DNA of 64,000 nucleotides from Mortierella sp. BCC40632 (taxonomy: Eukaryota; Mortierellomycota; Mortierellomycetes; Mortierellales; Mortierellaceae): positions 515,001 to 579,000 of the forward strand of contig WAEK01000006.1 in assembly GCA_011634665.1 (NCBI GenBank). Reading direction: 5' to 3'. The notes beneath the pieces were generated by a model. That model was not told the DNA's origin. It ran no database searches and saw nothing but the letters and a program-made list of their open reading frames with translations. Below are positions 11,392 through 24,027 of the stretch, piece by piece. A program made the translations under genes and the position numbers. Numbering within the stretch: the stretch's first letter is position 1; each line of letters begins with the position of its first letter.

Positions 11392-13572
11392 TTAAAGGCT
11401 CGCAGGTTTGACAAGAGTATCTGTGGCTACTGTGTCGAATATAGCCTTTTCGTTAGCGCTGGCATGAAGGGTGTTGTTCGTTGTCATAGTGTCCTGATTT
11501 GACTCTCTGATAGGAGAGCTGACTTCACGAGCCGGGGCGAGCGCAATAGCTGGTTCAGAGGGTTTAGACAGAGTCAGAATTCTTTGCGCTGTGCAAATTG
11601 TCGTTCCTGGTGAAGGCATGTTCTCTTCTACAGGCGTCGTACGATTTCGTTGCCTCACCACCGGTTCAGAGGATAGGTCGAGTGGCCGAGGAATTGTTGC
11701 TATGTGAAGATAAGTACGCGCGCTCTCACGCTTGGGCGGCTTCACTTCATCTCCTGTCACAATACCCACACCACAACGTGCCAGAAACATTCCCATCCGA
11801 ATTCTTAGAAAATCAAGATACAGTTTCTCGGGTGTAGTACTGCTCGAGATAATGCGCTTAGAGATCATCCGGAGGACACTGTAGAATGTGCAGACGGACG
11901 TCAGTCGGGTTCGACAATACGGGCATATCACTCTTAAATCGGTTGCTGCGTCCGTCAACCGATATTGGTAATAGAGGGGCGTGTTGATTCCATGTCCACA
12001 AAGAGCGCAGCTGGGCTTAGTGGAGGTAGATGTTCCATTGTTTGTAGGCGAGGCTGAGAGCTTTTGATCCGGTAGACGATTGCCACTAACAGTGGAGGCC
12101 TGGTTATCCCTCGCCGTAGAGATTGGCCCAGCCTCGACGACAAGTGTATTCTCTGTGACGGCATTCATAAGTCGCTTCCTCTGGGTCCACGAAAGCAAGT
12201 TACCGGGCTCAAACTTGAGTGTCGCTTCCACATCTTCGGAAGATATCTTTTTCAACAAACGACAGTTGGACAGGAGAGTATTGATTGGGATCACATTATT
12301 GACATTCGGGAGTGTTGCTGGGTTCGATTTACCCATGAGGCCGAACGAGTACATCGAGGTGATTGCTGAGGAGGCCATGGGTGATGTAACTGGGGGTTGA
12401 CCTAGTTTGGGAGACGCCTCTTGTCCGGTGCCTCCTGATTTGGTCGGAGTACTAAGGACACCCTCGATATAGGTCTTGAATTCAATGAAACATGGGTCCC
12501 AGAGATGAAAGCCAAGGCTAGGGATCTTATCTTCGTTGTTGTCGTTGAGCAGATGTGATCCAGGATGGTCGCCATCCGAGAAGTAACAAGAATCTGTCTT
12601 GGATTTAATTGAAGAAGCTGAACTGCGATACTGGACTTGCTGTTTCCTAGTTCCTGCTTCTAGCGGACCACTCATTGAGCCGAGAGAGGCTCCTGGAATA
12701 CTACGACGTGCTGCTGACACTGAGATATGATGTTGCATCATGGCTGGTGAAGTTGAGCTGAGTAACTGGCTGTGTTGCTGCGCCTGCTGTTGTTGAAGTT
12801 GAGCAAAAGCAAACTCGAGTGTATCGCGTTCACGCTGAACGGCGTCCTTCTCTTCTGAAAGCTTTTCCATTCTGACCTTGAGTTCAACCAACTGATCGCG
12901 TTCTGACTTGCAAAGGTCCAGGACTTCGTCTAGCTGTTTCTCTAGGCCTTCAATCCTTTTGTTGGCAATATAGTTGACTTGTCGTTCTTCATTGACCATC
13001 CTGTTAGCCTCCTCAAATAGGCTCCTGCTTAAATCTTCAAGCTCCAGCTCTAGTTTCAGTTTTGAAGTCTCGACTTGTGACCGTCGCTGAGATTCATAGG
13101 CAAGATTCTCGATAACGGGCTGGACATCCTTCTTTTCGATTAACTGACCGCTTGAGATCATACCGAGTAGCTGCTCATAGTGTTTTTGGTTCTCCTTGAG
13201 AGTCTTAAGTTCACTCTGGGCGGCCTGGAGCTCCATTTGGGCTATAGTGAGCTGTTGATCCAGCTCCATCCTTCCCTCCGTGGACTCGACCAGTTTGCTC
13301 GAAAGCGAGTCATTCTCTGCAACAAGCGTCAAGTTTTGTGTTGTGAGGCTGTCTATTTGGGCCTTGACAAAGGGGATCAGAGGATCGTTTGGGAGCTGGA
13401 GTTGTTGGTGGCTGAGGCTAGTGGGCAACTGCACTGCAGCCCCACAGTTGCTGCAGGTTGCCGACATCGGTTGATTGGGCCAAAGATCGGTCGTAGAAAA
13501 TTCCTCGATTGAGAGACGAAGGGGACGTATGCAGACGCTAGACGTATCAGTGGGGCGTTGTATCGGGAGCAT
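11392..13572 (-). CDS. Sec2/Rabin-type Rab guanine nucleotide exchange factor
   Basis: This predicted 726-aa protein probably activates a Sec4/Rab8-type GTPase in exocytic vesicle transport. The N-terminal third is an uninterrupted coiled coil (about residues 70-270) containing LEDLSRSLFEEANRMVNEER, which matches the Rab-binding helix of Sec2p and Rabin8. After a Gln-rich linker comes a fungal C-terminal module: CFIEFKTYIEGVLSTP, then SNCRLLKKISSEDVEATLKF, then a Cys-rich part with CALCG and CPYCRTR (about residues 510-610). The open frame extends upstream of 13572 only through non-ATG codons, so 13572 is the longest ATG start. A second ATG at 13467 (MSATCSNCGAAVQ) is a good alternative. It is a single exon. 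Upstream on its strand the DNA is pyrimidine-rich (GA/GAAA tracts as read on the + strand). Confidence 0.85.
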   Translation of the reverse strand: MLPIQRPTDTSSVCIRPLRLSIEEFSTTDLWPNQPMSATCSNCGAAVQLPTSLSHQQLQLPNDPLIPFVKAQIDSLTTQNLTLVAENDSLSSKLVESTEGRMELDQQLTIAQMELQAAQSELKTLKENQKHYEQLLGMISSGQLIEKKDVQPVIENLAYESQRRSQVETSKLKLELELEDLSRSLFEEANRMVNEERQVNYIANKRIEGLEKQLDEVLDLCKSERDQLVELKVRMEKLSEEKDAVQRERDTLEFAFAQLQQQQAQQHSQLLSSTSPAMMQHHISVSAARRSIPGASLGSMSGPLEAGTRKQQVQYRSSASSIKSKTDSCYFSDGDHPGSHLLNDNNEDKIPSLGFHLWDPCFIEFKTYIEGVLSTPTKSGGTGQEASPKLGQPPVTSPMASSAITSMYSFGLMGKSNPATLPNVNNVIPINTLLSNCRLLKKISSEDVEATLKFEPGNLLSWTQRKRLMNAVTENTLVVEAGPISTARDNQASTVSGNRLPDQKLSASPTNNGTSTSTKPSCALCGHGINTPLYYQYRLTDAATDLRVICPYCRTRLTSVCTFYSVLRMISKRIISSSTTPEKLYLDFLRIRMGMFLARCGVGIVTGDEVKPPKRESARTYLHIATIPRPLDLSSEPVVRQRNRTTPVEENMPSPGTTICTAQRILTLSKPSEPAIALAPAREVSSPIRESNQDTMTTNNTLHASANEKAIFDTVATDTLVKPASL

Positions 13573-14680
13573 GTAAGGGATAAGGTGAGCAATCAAAACC
13601 GTTAAGTTGATACGATCAAGGGGTAGCCAGGCACACGAAACAGGGGTCGACGTCAAATAGTTTGACCAAGGAGCAATAGAGAGGAGAGGGGAGGGGGAAG
13701 AAAAAGTGCAGAGGATGGATCAAGGAGCAGAAGAAGGAATTCAAGAAATGCAGGTGAGGCGTTGGACGCTGTGGTTGAACTGTGTGGTAGAGGCAATGCG
13801 TGCTCAGTACGTGAAGGTGTGCGAGAGAGAGATGCAAGTTGGTAAGGATAGCATTGGTATTGGAGATGAATCAAGGATTGTCAAGACTGCAACATGCAAC
13901 ATGCATTGCCCTTCGACTCTTTGCTGTTCTTTTATTTCTGAGAGATCAGACATATGCATCAGCGAAAGTATCCTTGTACAGAATGGGAGGTAATAAGTGT
14001 GGCGGGGAGCCGACAAGATGGTGGTTGCAGGCAATATAGGATAGAGCGGGGGATAGCAAACGACGGGGTGGGATCAAGATGGTGTTTGCGCGTGTAAAGT
14101 GAACCAATAACGGGATCAGCTCGGGGATGGCAGAGTGATCCAAAGTAAGAGAGCAGGCAGTGCAGGAGTGGCCCACTCTGGACAACGTCGCACTTGTGAT
14201 GTAGTCAAGGAGGCAGGGCAGTATCCTCGATGGACAAGCAAGGGATCGACTGTCAGTGAAAGAGAGACGAAGAGAAAGAGAGAGCGAGAGCGCAGCTCAG
14301 AATCAAGGGGAGAAGAGCGATGGAGTCGGCGGCAAAGGATGGCCATGCAAGGAGAGTGCTGAATTGAATCATTGGAGGGTAAGCAGGCTGGTATTCAAGA
14401 CATGGGGGATCTGTAGGTGATGAAAGGTAGAGTGAGGTCATGATCGGCGAAGACCATTGAGAGTAATGCAATACCTTGGGACAGAAGAGTGATACGATCG
14501 GATCGGCGGAATGGAGTGATGGAGACTGAACAAATGGAGGGTGGAGGTGCAAGAATTAAGTCAAAGAGTTCGGTTGGGGCAGAGGATGCAAGGAATGAGG
14601 ATGGGAGCGAGAATGAAGAAGGGTAAACGAGAGAGAAGAGAGAGGGAGAGTGGGAGAGTAAGTGAATAAAGGCAGAGAAC

Positions 14681-14719
<39 letters not shown>

Positions 14720-14720
14720 A

Positions 14721-14778
<58 letters not shown>

Positions 14779-16174
14779 GAGAGACTGAACAAACTGAAAA
14801 GCGAGACAATGATGACCCACAGAGGGGCGCACACGCCGTCCCGTTGGCTGAAGACAGCCGGACGTCGCGAGTTCAAAGGTACCGATCGTTCTCTCCTCTC
14901 TTTTCTTTTCCCTTCTCTTTTCTTCTCTCTCTCTCTCTCTCTTTTTTTTTTTTTTCTCGTATTTTCTCACTTCTTTTTTTATCTCACGTATCATGTTTGG
15001 TCACGTCAAACAATGTTGGGCATGCGGTACCACAAGCCCCAGCGCCAGTGCCAGCGCCTTGGTATATGTGATATGGCCAAAGCATCCGTTACGAACTGCA
15101 GCTAGGCCACGCCTGCATTCGCACCTGCACCTGTGCCTGGCCTTGCCTTCTTTCTCTCCATCCACACCTACACTCTGCGGCGCTTTCCACGGAGAAGCGA
15201 TGATACACGGACCCAGTGCTCCGGTAATAGCTCAACGACGGAAAGACAATCAAAGGGGTTGGGAACCTTGCCATGTGCGCCCTGCAAAGACCACATGCAT
15301 CCGGACCGGTCGTTGTCGTATTCAGGTCGGAGTTTGGCAATTGCAATACTTTGCAATCGCCTGAAAGCGTTCAAGGGGCGGGGGACCCCGTCCCTATGTC
15401 ATGTATCTCTCGACTCTGTTCGCATCATGTTCTCGAGCAGATGGACAGTGCCGCCAAACCTTATTGCAATTGCATTAGTGGCGGCCCACGCCTCTCTCTT
15501 CTTTTTTTTACTTTCCACTTTCGCAGAGACTAGGGGTGAGCCCAGTTTGTTGTGTGGTCTGTTGCATTCGCTTACATTGTATCCATGCTTCGCGTCCGTT
15601 CTGTTCTGTAGAGCGCAGAGCACTTTCCCCCTTGCGCCCCTGTTGCCTCCGTGTTAACCTTGGACCTGCATCAGAGATCTACTGTCGTCGGTGAGTTGGC
15701 AGATGGTCATAGGACCTGTTCCTGTGAGCAAACAGGGCCCAACCACGGCTGGGCTGAGGATGGTCAAGGCAACTATTAGGGCATTTCTCCCTTTCTATTT
15801 CTCTAAACTCTGAGAGGACGGAGAGAGGGTAACCGGTAGGCCACCATCCAGGCTAATTCCCATCTTGACTGTGCTGACTGTGGTAGAGACCAGAACATAA
15901 GAAAGAAAGAAAAAAGAAAGAAAAATAATCACGTGAATGTGACTTGCAAAAGAGCACAACCCTGCGCGCGAAGAAGACACGCCCATGGTGCCAAGTCTAA
16001 CTGTGATCCAATTCGTCAGTTGCACGAGCAGCAGTTTCTCGATTACGCAAAGCATATTCTTCGAGACCCTGTTCGCCCTATACTTGTTCATCTCAAGCAG
16101 GACACGCTTAGCTTCTCATCGAAAAAGAGTTAGAATCTCTCGGAAGAAAATCGTCACCCACTTTAGTCAACATA
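13573..16174. other. Intergenic region between divergent Rab GEF and DDB1 genes
   Basis: The region lies between the 5' ends of the minus-strand Rab GEF and plus-strand DDB1. I see no gene. Long Leu/Ser- or Glu/Arg-rich ORFs near 14400-15000 are translations of GA/CT microsatellites. It presumably holds both promoters. Confidence 0.6.
14687..14776. repeat. GAAA and GA microsatellites
   Basis: About eight GAAA units are followed directly by a run of about 25 GA dinucleotides. On the minus strand this is a polypyrimidine tract upstream of the Rab GEF gene. Confidence 0.9.
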
Positions 16175-19100
16175 ATGAACATCGTCTTTACGGCGCGCAA
16201 GTCCAGCGCAGTCTTCGAGTCCATCAAAGGCAACTTCACTGGGCCTGATGACCAAAATCTCATTCTCGGGTAATTTCCTCAGCAATTGGATTGGGATTAG
16301 CTCTTGATGACCGGCTCCTGGCTCTAGTCTACACTGAAATGGAGAGCTCTAACATGTTTTCCATGCCTTGGTGATTCTCTTAGCAAGGGCACCCGAGTCG
16401 AAGTCTACCTCATCAACAGCGAGGGCCTCAAGCTCGTCAAGGAGTTTGGCATATATGGCGAGATTGCATGTCTTATGTCCTTCCGCCCAGCGGTATGAAA
16501 GAAATCCTGCCTTGAGTGTTTCTTTGTGAGCAGCTTGGTGTTAATAGAAAGTAGTTCATGACTAACACGCGCTAGGAATGTTCTTTTTCCTAATAGGGGC
16601 ACTCGACGGACATGCTCCTACTAACTACGACACATTATCAAATGCTCACCCTATCTCTCAGATTGTCTTCGCCCGACGAGTCTCCTTTGGGTAGCCTGGA
16701 TGGGTCCACGCCCGCTTTCAGCATTATTTCAGACTCGTTGATTGACATCCAGGATCGGCACGCCCGACCTTCAGACACAGGCCAGATGGTGGTGGTAGAT
16801 CCTACGTCATCAATCATTTGCTGTAGGCTTTACCAGGGTCTCCTAAAGTGTGTCACTATCAACCTAAACTCCATGTCGGGTCAGCAACCTCTACCAGTCA
16901 AACTTGGTAGTAGCAGTAGTAGTAGTGGCAGTAACAATAATGCGCACGGACTCCGAAACTCAGGAAAGACTACAGACAAAACTTTCTTGGACACGTTTGT
17001 CTTACCGATTGAGGAGCTGAATATCATCTCGATAGCATTTTTACACGGTTGTATGCGACCAACACTTGCGGTTCTGTATCAGGATAACAAAGAGATTCGT
17101 CATGTCAAGACATATGAGTTCAACCTCAAGACGAAAGAGAAATCCGAGACTGGATGGATCCAGAGCGACCTCAGCGGTGCGGGTTTCTGTATCCCTGTGC
17201 CAACGCCCATTGGTGAGTCTTCTGTAATATTCAACCACTCTCCTGTTTCTCAACAACAGGTGTAACAAAAGCACCTTGGATATGGCCTAACCCAGTATAA
17301 TACCTTTCTTGGAATGTCGTGTTTTTTTAATAGGAGGTCTTCTTGTGGTTGGAGAGTACTCTATCTCGTACCTCAATCCTGGACAGAGATCGGCACCTCG
17401 CTCTATTACTTTCCCAGCTACCATCATGCGACGCTACGATAGCGTAGATGAAGATGGCACTCGCTATCTCCTCGGTGATCACACAGGAATGCTCTATATC
17501 CTTGTGCTAATCCTTGACAGTCCCTCAAGTCCCTCACAACTAAGCCAAGCGGTTCAGGTTGTGGATCTCAAACTCGAGTGCCTTGGAACAACCTCTATCC
17601 CTGAGTCAATCGTTTATCTCGACAAGAGATATGTTTTTGTTGGATCACACCATGGTGATTCCCAGTTGATTCAGTTACACACTGAGCCGGACCAGCAGGG
17701 CGAGTATCTCGAGGTACTAGAGACCTTCACAAACATCGGACCAATAACCGATTTTGAGGTGGTAGATCTTGAAGGGCAGGGGCAAGTATGTTGGCAGAAA
17801 AAAGCATCTTGTTTACGTCCGACTGATTTGACTGTTGACATTCAAGAAAGCTTCACAGTCTCCCTAACTCAGAGCCCGTATTTGAATTGTTCACAGGGCC
17901 AAATTGTCGCTTGCTCAGGAGCTTTCAAGGATGGCTCCTTGAGAATCGTCAGAAATGGCGTAGGAATCAACGACAGAGCTTTTCTGAGCCAGCCAGGGAT
18001 CACGGATGTTTGGAGCCTAAAAGAAGACCTCGACTCACTGTAAAGTATCGACGAGGACATGGCTAAATTATGTGTCGCACCATTCTAATGTCGACTCAAT
18101 CTGCTTACCATGCCCACTTACCAATTGTATATATAGGGGGGAAAACACGTTGGTAATGAGCTTTCTAAATTCGACCCGAGTCGTACGAGTGACGCTTGAT
18201 GGTGAAATGATCCAGGAAGAGGTTGATGGCTTTGTGAGCAATTCTACCACTTTGGTATGTGGAAACGTCAAGTCAAAACTCATTCTCCAGGTGACACCAT
18301 CATCTATACGGCTGGTAGCCCCCAGAAGACATATCCAAGCAGGGCTTGTCTCGGAATGGAACCCCCCGGCTGGACAAACTATATCACTTGCTTCAATGAA
18401 TGGAACGCAGTGTGTGGTTGCCATTGGAGGAAAAACACTTGTGTATCTGGATGTTGGAACAGAGGCTGTGAAGGAGATCAGGTACGCCACCAGGATATCT
18501 TGTACCTTTTGACTAGTAAACTAATGTTGTCGTGATACCCTAACCTTTAGTTGGCACTATTACTCCTGAAATAGCCGCGCGTCATTTGAGAACGAGATTG
18601 CATGTATTGATGTGAGCTCTGTCGACCCGGCAAATCGCCATGCCTCACAAGTGTGCGCAGTAGGATTCTGGACAGATGTCAAAATAACTCTACTTCGACT
18701 GCCGCTCTTAGAGACCGTAGCCAGCCATTCACTTGAAGGTGGGATCCTTCCCCGCTCGCTGCTACTCTCAAGGTTTGAAAATATCCCTTACCTCCTTGCA
18801 GGTCTTGGTAAGCGCCTTACCTCCTTTCACTAGAGCCATTTGCCAAAGATGTTTCTCGATTTAAAAAAGATACCCTAACACCACACCACCTTTTTTTTTT
18901 AAAAAAAAAAAAAAAAAACAGGTGACGGGCAGCTTTTGGCATTTGTATTGGACGGCTCACTATCAGCCCTTGGCAACCCCAAGTGTATTACACTTGGCAC
19001 CCAACCGATCATGCTGCGACAAATTTCATCCGCACAAGGACCAAATATTACGGGCCACGTCTTTGCTTGTAGCGACCAGCCTACGGTGATTTATAGCTCC

Positions 19101-20852
19101 AATCGCAAGCTCCTCTATTCGAACGTGAACTTGAAGCAAGTCACTGCTGTGACCTCCTTCAACAGCTTGGCATTCCCGAATGCACTTGCAATCGTTAGCT
19201 CGGACGAAGGAAGCAATCTACGTATCGGAACTATTGATGAATTTCAGGAGCTACATGTACAGACAATCCCAATCCACGAGAGCGCACGCAGAATTGCCTA
19301 CATACCTTCGAAGAAGTGCTTCGCAGTCCTCTCGTTACAAGTCATCAATGGGGCCCCAGAAGTAGTTGGAGGTACCAACATCTTGAGCTGCGAGGAAGAA
19401 GAGATTGGGTTCGTACGACTTCATGACGACCAAACTTTTGACTGTAAGTACTACTTTAAGAGACTGGAGAGCGTTTTGATGTATTGGAATATGATGACTG
19501 ATCAGACTGTGAATTGACAGACTGCTAATCGACTCATGTACTCAAACCTCGCTCTCGGGGCTCGGATAGTGTTACATACATTTGAACTGAAAAAGGACGA
19601 GGCGCCTCATTCCATCACCGCTGTCACATTTTCAGGAGACCCAACAACTTACTTCGCTGTCGGAACAGTGCAGAATATCCCAGAAGAAGATGTGCCCAAG
19701 AGGGGTCGTATTCTGATTTTGGAAGTTTCAGAAGGCAGTCAGCTCAAACTTGTTTCCGAGGCTGAAGCTAAAGGCGGTGTACTGACCATCAAGGAGTTTA
19801 ATGGGAAGATTCTCTGCGGCATCAACGACCGACTGAGTCTCTATTCCTGGAAGCCGACGAACAGCTCCCGTGACTTTAGTCTTTCACTTGAGTGCACACA
19901 TCGAGGTTTTATCTTGATCCTTTCCGTTGCTGTGTATGGCGACTTTATTGTAGTAGGCGACTTCATGAGAAGTATGACATTGTTGCGGTATATCGCTGGA
20001 ACAGATGAAAACAATGCTGCAACAGCCTCGAGGATCGAAGAGATTGCAAGGGACACAACCATGGACATGCTCATGGCTGTGGAAGTGATTGACGACGAGA
20101 CGTTTATTGCCGCCAACAACTCGAACTGCATTTTCACGCTTGTGAAGGATACAGAGACAACCAATGAGAATGAAGCCAGGCGACTCAAATGGTCCGGAGG
20201 CTGGCATCTTGGCGATCAGATCAATCGATTCAAGCATGGTAGGACATCATTGAACTCAATTGAGGGCTGTTGATTAATATGAACCAAATTATATTGACTA
20301 CTACTCAACACGGCACGTTTCTTCTTTCCTTTCGCTCTCCCCTCCCTTCCTTTTACTTACCATTTCAGGGTCCTTAGTATCACCTAGTCAAGAGTCAGAT
20401 GCACCTGCCGTTCCAAAGTTACTTTTTGGTACTGTGAGCGGAGCCATTGGGGTGATAGCAACTCTTTCCCCAGAAAAGTATGCAATCCTACATCAATTGG
20501 AGAACAACATGTCTAAGGTGATCAAGGGAGTTGGAGGACTAGATCATGCGTCGTAAGTGAACTTTTTTTTTTTTTTTTTTGTAATTGCACTTTTTTTTTT
20601 TACCCTTCTTATTTATGTGCGTCGCTCTAATGAATGTGCCCTTGAATCTCTGATAGATGGAGGAGGTTCAGGAGTGAGGCTAGGAAGCTACCAACGTCCA
20701 ATTTTGTGGATGGCGACTTGATTGAATTGTTTCTCGACCTGAGTCAAGACGAGATCAACGATGTGATGGAGGGCGTCGATGGTGGACAGCAGATCACCAT
20801 CCCGGTAGCAGAAGTGACGAGGATGGTGGAAGAGTTGTCGCGACTCCACTAG
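16175..20852 (+). CDS. DDB1: DDB1, damaged-DNA-binding / CUL4 ligase adaptor protein
   Basis: DDB1 is the three-beta-propeller adaptor that links CUL4-RING ubiquitin ligases to substrate receptors and takes part in UV damage recognition and replication control. Eleven exons join in frame: 16175-16269, 16384-16492, 16597-17212, 17334-17785, 17897-18039, 18137-18481, 18575-18807, 18922-19443, 19570-20238, 20369-20552, 20657-20852. They give 1187 aa, slightly longer than the animal protein (about 1140). Matching blocks include ESIKGNFTGPDDQNLILG at the start, RYLLGDHTGMLYIL, VACSGAFKDGSLRIVRNG, LVSEWNPPAGQ, ALGDG-type GLGDGQLL, CSDQPTVIYSSNRKL, the EEIARD loop, and the helical C-terminus WRRFRSEARKLP...FVDGDLIELFLDLS. 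All introns are GT-AG, several with long T or A tracts. An extra Ser/Asn stretch around 16900-16950 lies in the first propeller. Its 3' end faces the 3' end of the GNAT gene. Confidence 0.96.
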
Positions 20853-21068
20853 ACTACTCTCTTACTCTCTGGTCCATATCCACTTTGAACAACCTGGAAA
20901 GGAACTCTCTAGCTCTTTTTGCAGGAGCGGTGGCGTTTCGTTACACTATGTTGTAGAGATAGGTCAATACCATCCAGCACCAGTACCACCAACAACAACA
21001 GCAACAACAGATAACTCCAAATGACGCGGAGGACGACCCCCTTGAGACTCTTTTATTTCTTTCACTTT

Positions 21069-21683
21069 TTAGTTATTGGGAGCATAGTACCGGAAAGCGC
21101 CCGTATTGCGGATCGTAAAGCCCAAAGACTCGTAGAGTCTTCTGGCCTGGATGCGGTCTGGTTTAGAAGTGAGATCCACCATTGAACAAGAATGGACTTG
21201 AACAGCCTCATCTAGTGCGCGGACCATTAGGGCTCGACCAAGGCCCAGACCTCGAGCGTCAGAGGAAACAATCAGATCCTCAATATGAGCGCGCGAGGCT
21301 TTGAGAAGGGTTAGGGTGACAAGAGTGAGAACACCGAGGATTGCTTCTGAGGGTGTAGAAGGGATGGAGGCAGTTGTGGAAGTGGATGGGTGCTTTGTTG
21401 AGTCGATGGCGAGGAAAAGGGTGTATGTTGAAGGGTTTGAGAGACATTGGCGGATTTGGTCAGCAGTTGGGCCTGTTGGATAAGAAGTGGAGAGCTGAGG
21501 AAAGAGGGTGTCTAAAGCCCTAACGAGGGTTTCTTCTGGAAGAAGGATGGAAGTAGTAGATGGCTGATCTTTGAAAAGAGCTACGCGCCAGATGAGGACA
21601 GGAGATGGAGTAAGTGCATGGGGGTCATTGAAGGGCGAGCCATCGATGTACTTTGGCTCGATGAGGTAGAATTGAGTGGCCAT
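21069..21683 (-). CDS. GNAT-family N-acetyltransferase
   Basis: This predicted 204-aa protein belongs to the Gcn5-related acetyltransferase fold and transfers acetyl from acetyl-CoA to an amine that cannot be named from sequence. The diagnostic motif A is HIEDLIVSSDARGLGLGRALM (about residues 140-160), with the R-G-x-G-x-G/A pyrophosphate loop. It is followed by ARRLYESLGF, the usual end of the fold (motif B). The start at 21683 (MATQFYLIEP) is the first ATG; the frame upstream begins only with TTG. A short Ser/Thr/Pro-rich insert lies in the middle. It is a single exon, convergent with DDB1 (217 bp between stops) and 362 bp upstream of the MFS stop codon. Confidence 0.8.
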   Translation of the reverse strand: MATQFYLIEPKYIDGSPFNDPHALTPSPVLIWRVALFKDQPSTTSILLPEETLVRALDTLFPQLSTSYPTGPTADQIRQCLSNPSTYTLFLAIDSTKHPSTSTTASIPSTPSEAILGVLTLVTLTLLKASRAHIEDLIVSSDARGLGLGRALMVRALDEAVQVHSCSMVDLTSKPDRIQARRLYESLGFTIRNTGAFRYYAPNN

Positions 21684-22083
21684 GACTGAATTGTTGATGG
21701 AGTAGAGATGAGAACGATCCAAGTTTGAAATTTCTCAGGAGCGCGGAGACTATTGGTGAGAGGGATCTCTGCGTCTGCGTCTAACTGAAGGCTGGTGGGG
21801 ATATTTTCAGTTGAACACGACACTCCAAGACTAGCGCGTTGTTGCAACAACCACATGCGTGGGTAATCTCTGGGGGCTTTTCTGGTGCTCACAAAAACAG
21901 ATAAATGTGTCAATGCCTCCTCTGTTAGTACTAACTTCTGGTGCTATAGCTCTACTTCTCCGTTTGGAGTACTGCTCAAAGACACAAGCGCAGGTCATTC
22001 TCGTAACCTTTCGGTCCTCAAAGTCTTTGACAAAAGGATGATTAGGGTATATGTATATTAGATAAGTTAGGCTGTGCCAACGG

Positions 22084-23936
22084 CTAGATTCGATGCTTTT
22101 CGTTGGACTTAAGCGTACGCTCTTCCTCCATCTGTCGATGAGCTACATAGGTGGTCCATGCCTGCTGCTCCTGTTCCTTGCTAGCACGATGAACACCAAA
22201 CCGACCAAAGCGTACAATACGTCCAAAGATACGGGCATGGAAATATTCTCCAGGAAGATTTGGCAAAAGTCGATCTGGCATGTCAATCCTGACAAAGACA
22301 GCCACCAGGATCCCCACACAGACACAACCCAACATCCAGTATAGATTCACAGCATAGATGAAGCTGTCATGAATTGTGTAGCCATTCTCAAGCAGGTAAT
22401 TGTACACACCTGTAAAGAGAAGACCGGCACCGACACTTGAAAGGGACCATGAAGTCAAAATAACACCATGCAAAGGCCCAATATTTGAGGGTCCAAACAT
22501 ATCGCAGAGAAATGCAGGAATACAACCGAACCCTCCACCATAACAGGCTGTCAAGGCCCAGATCGTCACAAGGAAGGCACTGTCGATAGATTCTTGCATG
22601 ATCACCGGCAAAGTGGCAAGGGCAACTGCCTGACAACCTAGCATAAGCAAGTATGCACTTTTACGACCAATCTTGTCTGATATGGAAGCAAACAGTAACC
22701 GACCCAGCAGGTTGAACCCACCATTGATGGAGACGATGGTAGAAGCACTGTTTTTGCTGTGACCAAAGATGTCAGTTGCAATATTGGCCAGGCGAGAGAT
22801 GATTACCACACCTGCCATGGTGTTCCCCAAGAACATAATGTACATTAGGCGGAACTCGCGTGAATAGAGGCCCTCCATGAGGTTCATAGAGATACTAGGG
22901 TCAAGACTTGCTTGCATAGCCGCCGTATGAGTTGAACTCCTACGAGAGTTGCTGGCAGAGTTCAATACTGAAGGGAGGACAGTCGTGGTGTTTGAGACAG
23001 GAGACATTGGAGGGACCAAAAAGTCGTCCATCATACTCTTTTGAGGATTCAGAGATTGCTGAAGCGGATGCAACGTGTGGAACCCTGATGAATTAGTTGG
23101 CACTCCGCCCTTCTCAGTGGAAATGCGACCACTATTTCTGCTGTTAGGGCGGCTGTTGTTCTGACGTTCATCAATGGTGATTTCGGAGAGATCTTGGTCA
23201 CGGTCTCCACGAGGATGAACTTCATCGTCAATGCCAACTCGGATCGCCCACACATTCATGCCATTGACGATATAACCCGGTGGAGGCACACGGAAGACGA
23301 ACGCACAGGCCACCATCACCAAAAAGTAGGCCAATCCCAAGATCACGAATGTGAATGGCAATCCTACGGCAGCCGAGAGTGGATCTGGGACCTTAGCCAT
23401 CACGATGGAACCGGCGCCAAACCCGCTCACAGCCAAACCTGCGGCAACACCTCTTCGATCCGGGAACCATTTCTGAAGGGCCGAGACGGGAGAGATATAC
23501 GAGATTCCCAAACCAAGTCCACCGAAGATGCCATAACCGATGTAGACAAGACTCATTTGCTTTAGGTAGATCCCCAGAGCCGTGGTGAGGTTGCCAAGGA
23601 GAAATAGCGCAGCCCCGAGAAGACCAGCTTTTCTAGGACCATGACGCTCCAGCCAGGGACCCATAACAGACGACGACACGCCAAAACAGCCTAAAGAGGT
23701 GAGAAGGAGATGGAAGGAGACGAAAAAATAAGGAGGTGAGATCAATCCAGCCATGAGTGTGAGTGGCACGCATATACGTTGCAATGGCTTACCAAGAGCG
23801 ATATAAAAGGTGATAGCCGCCTTGTGTATCTTGGCTGGAGTGCCATCGGCATTGCCGTATAGCTCATTGTCGATCAATGTATTGAAGACAGACCCTTTAT
23901 GAGTAGGAAGAGTAACGATGTTGATATCATGGTTGA

Positions 23937-24027
<91 letters not shown>

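Noticed and set aside
14395..15105. ORFs of up to 199 codons on both strands
   Set aside because: They are Leu/Ser/Phe or Glu/Arg runs translated from GA/CT microsatellites.
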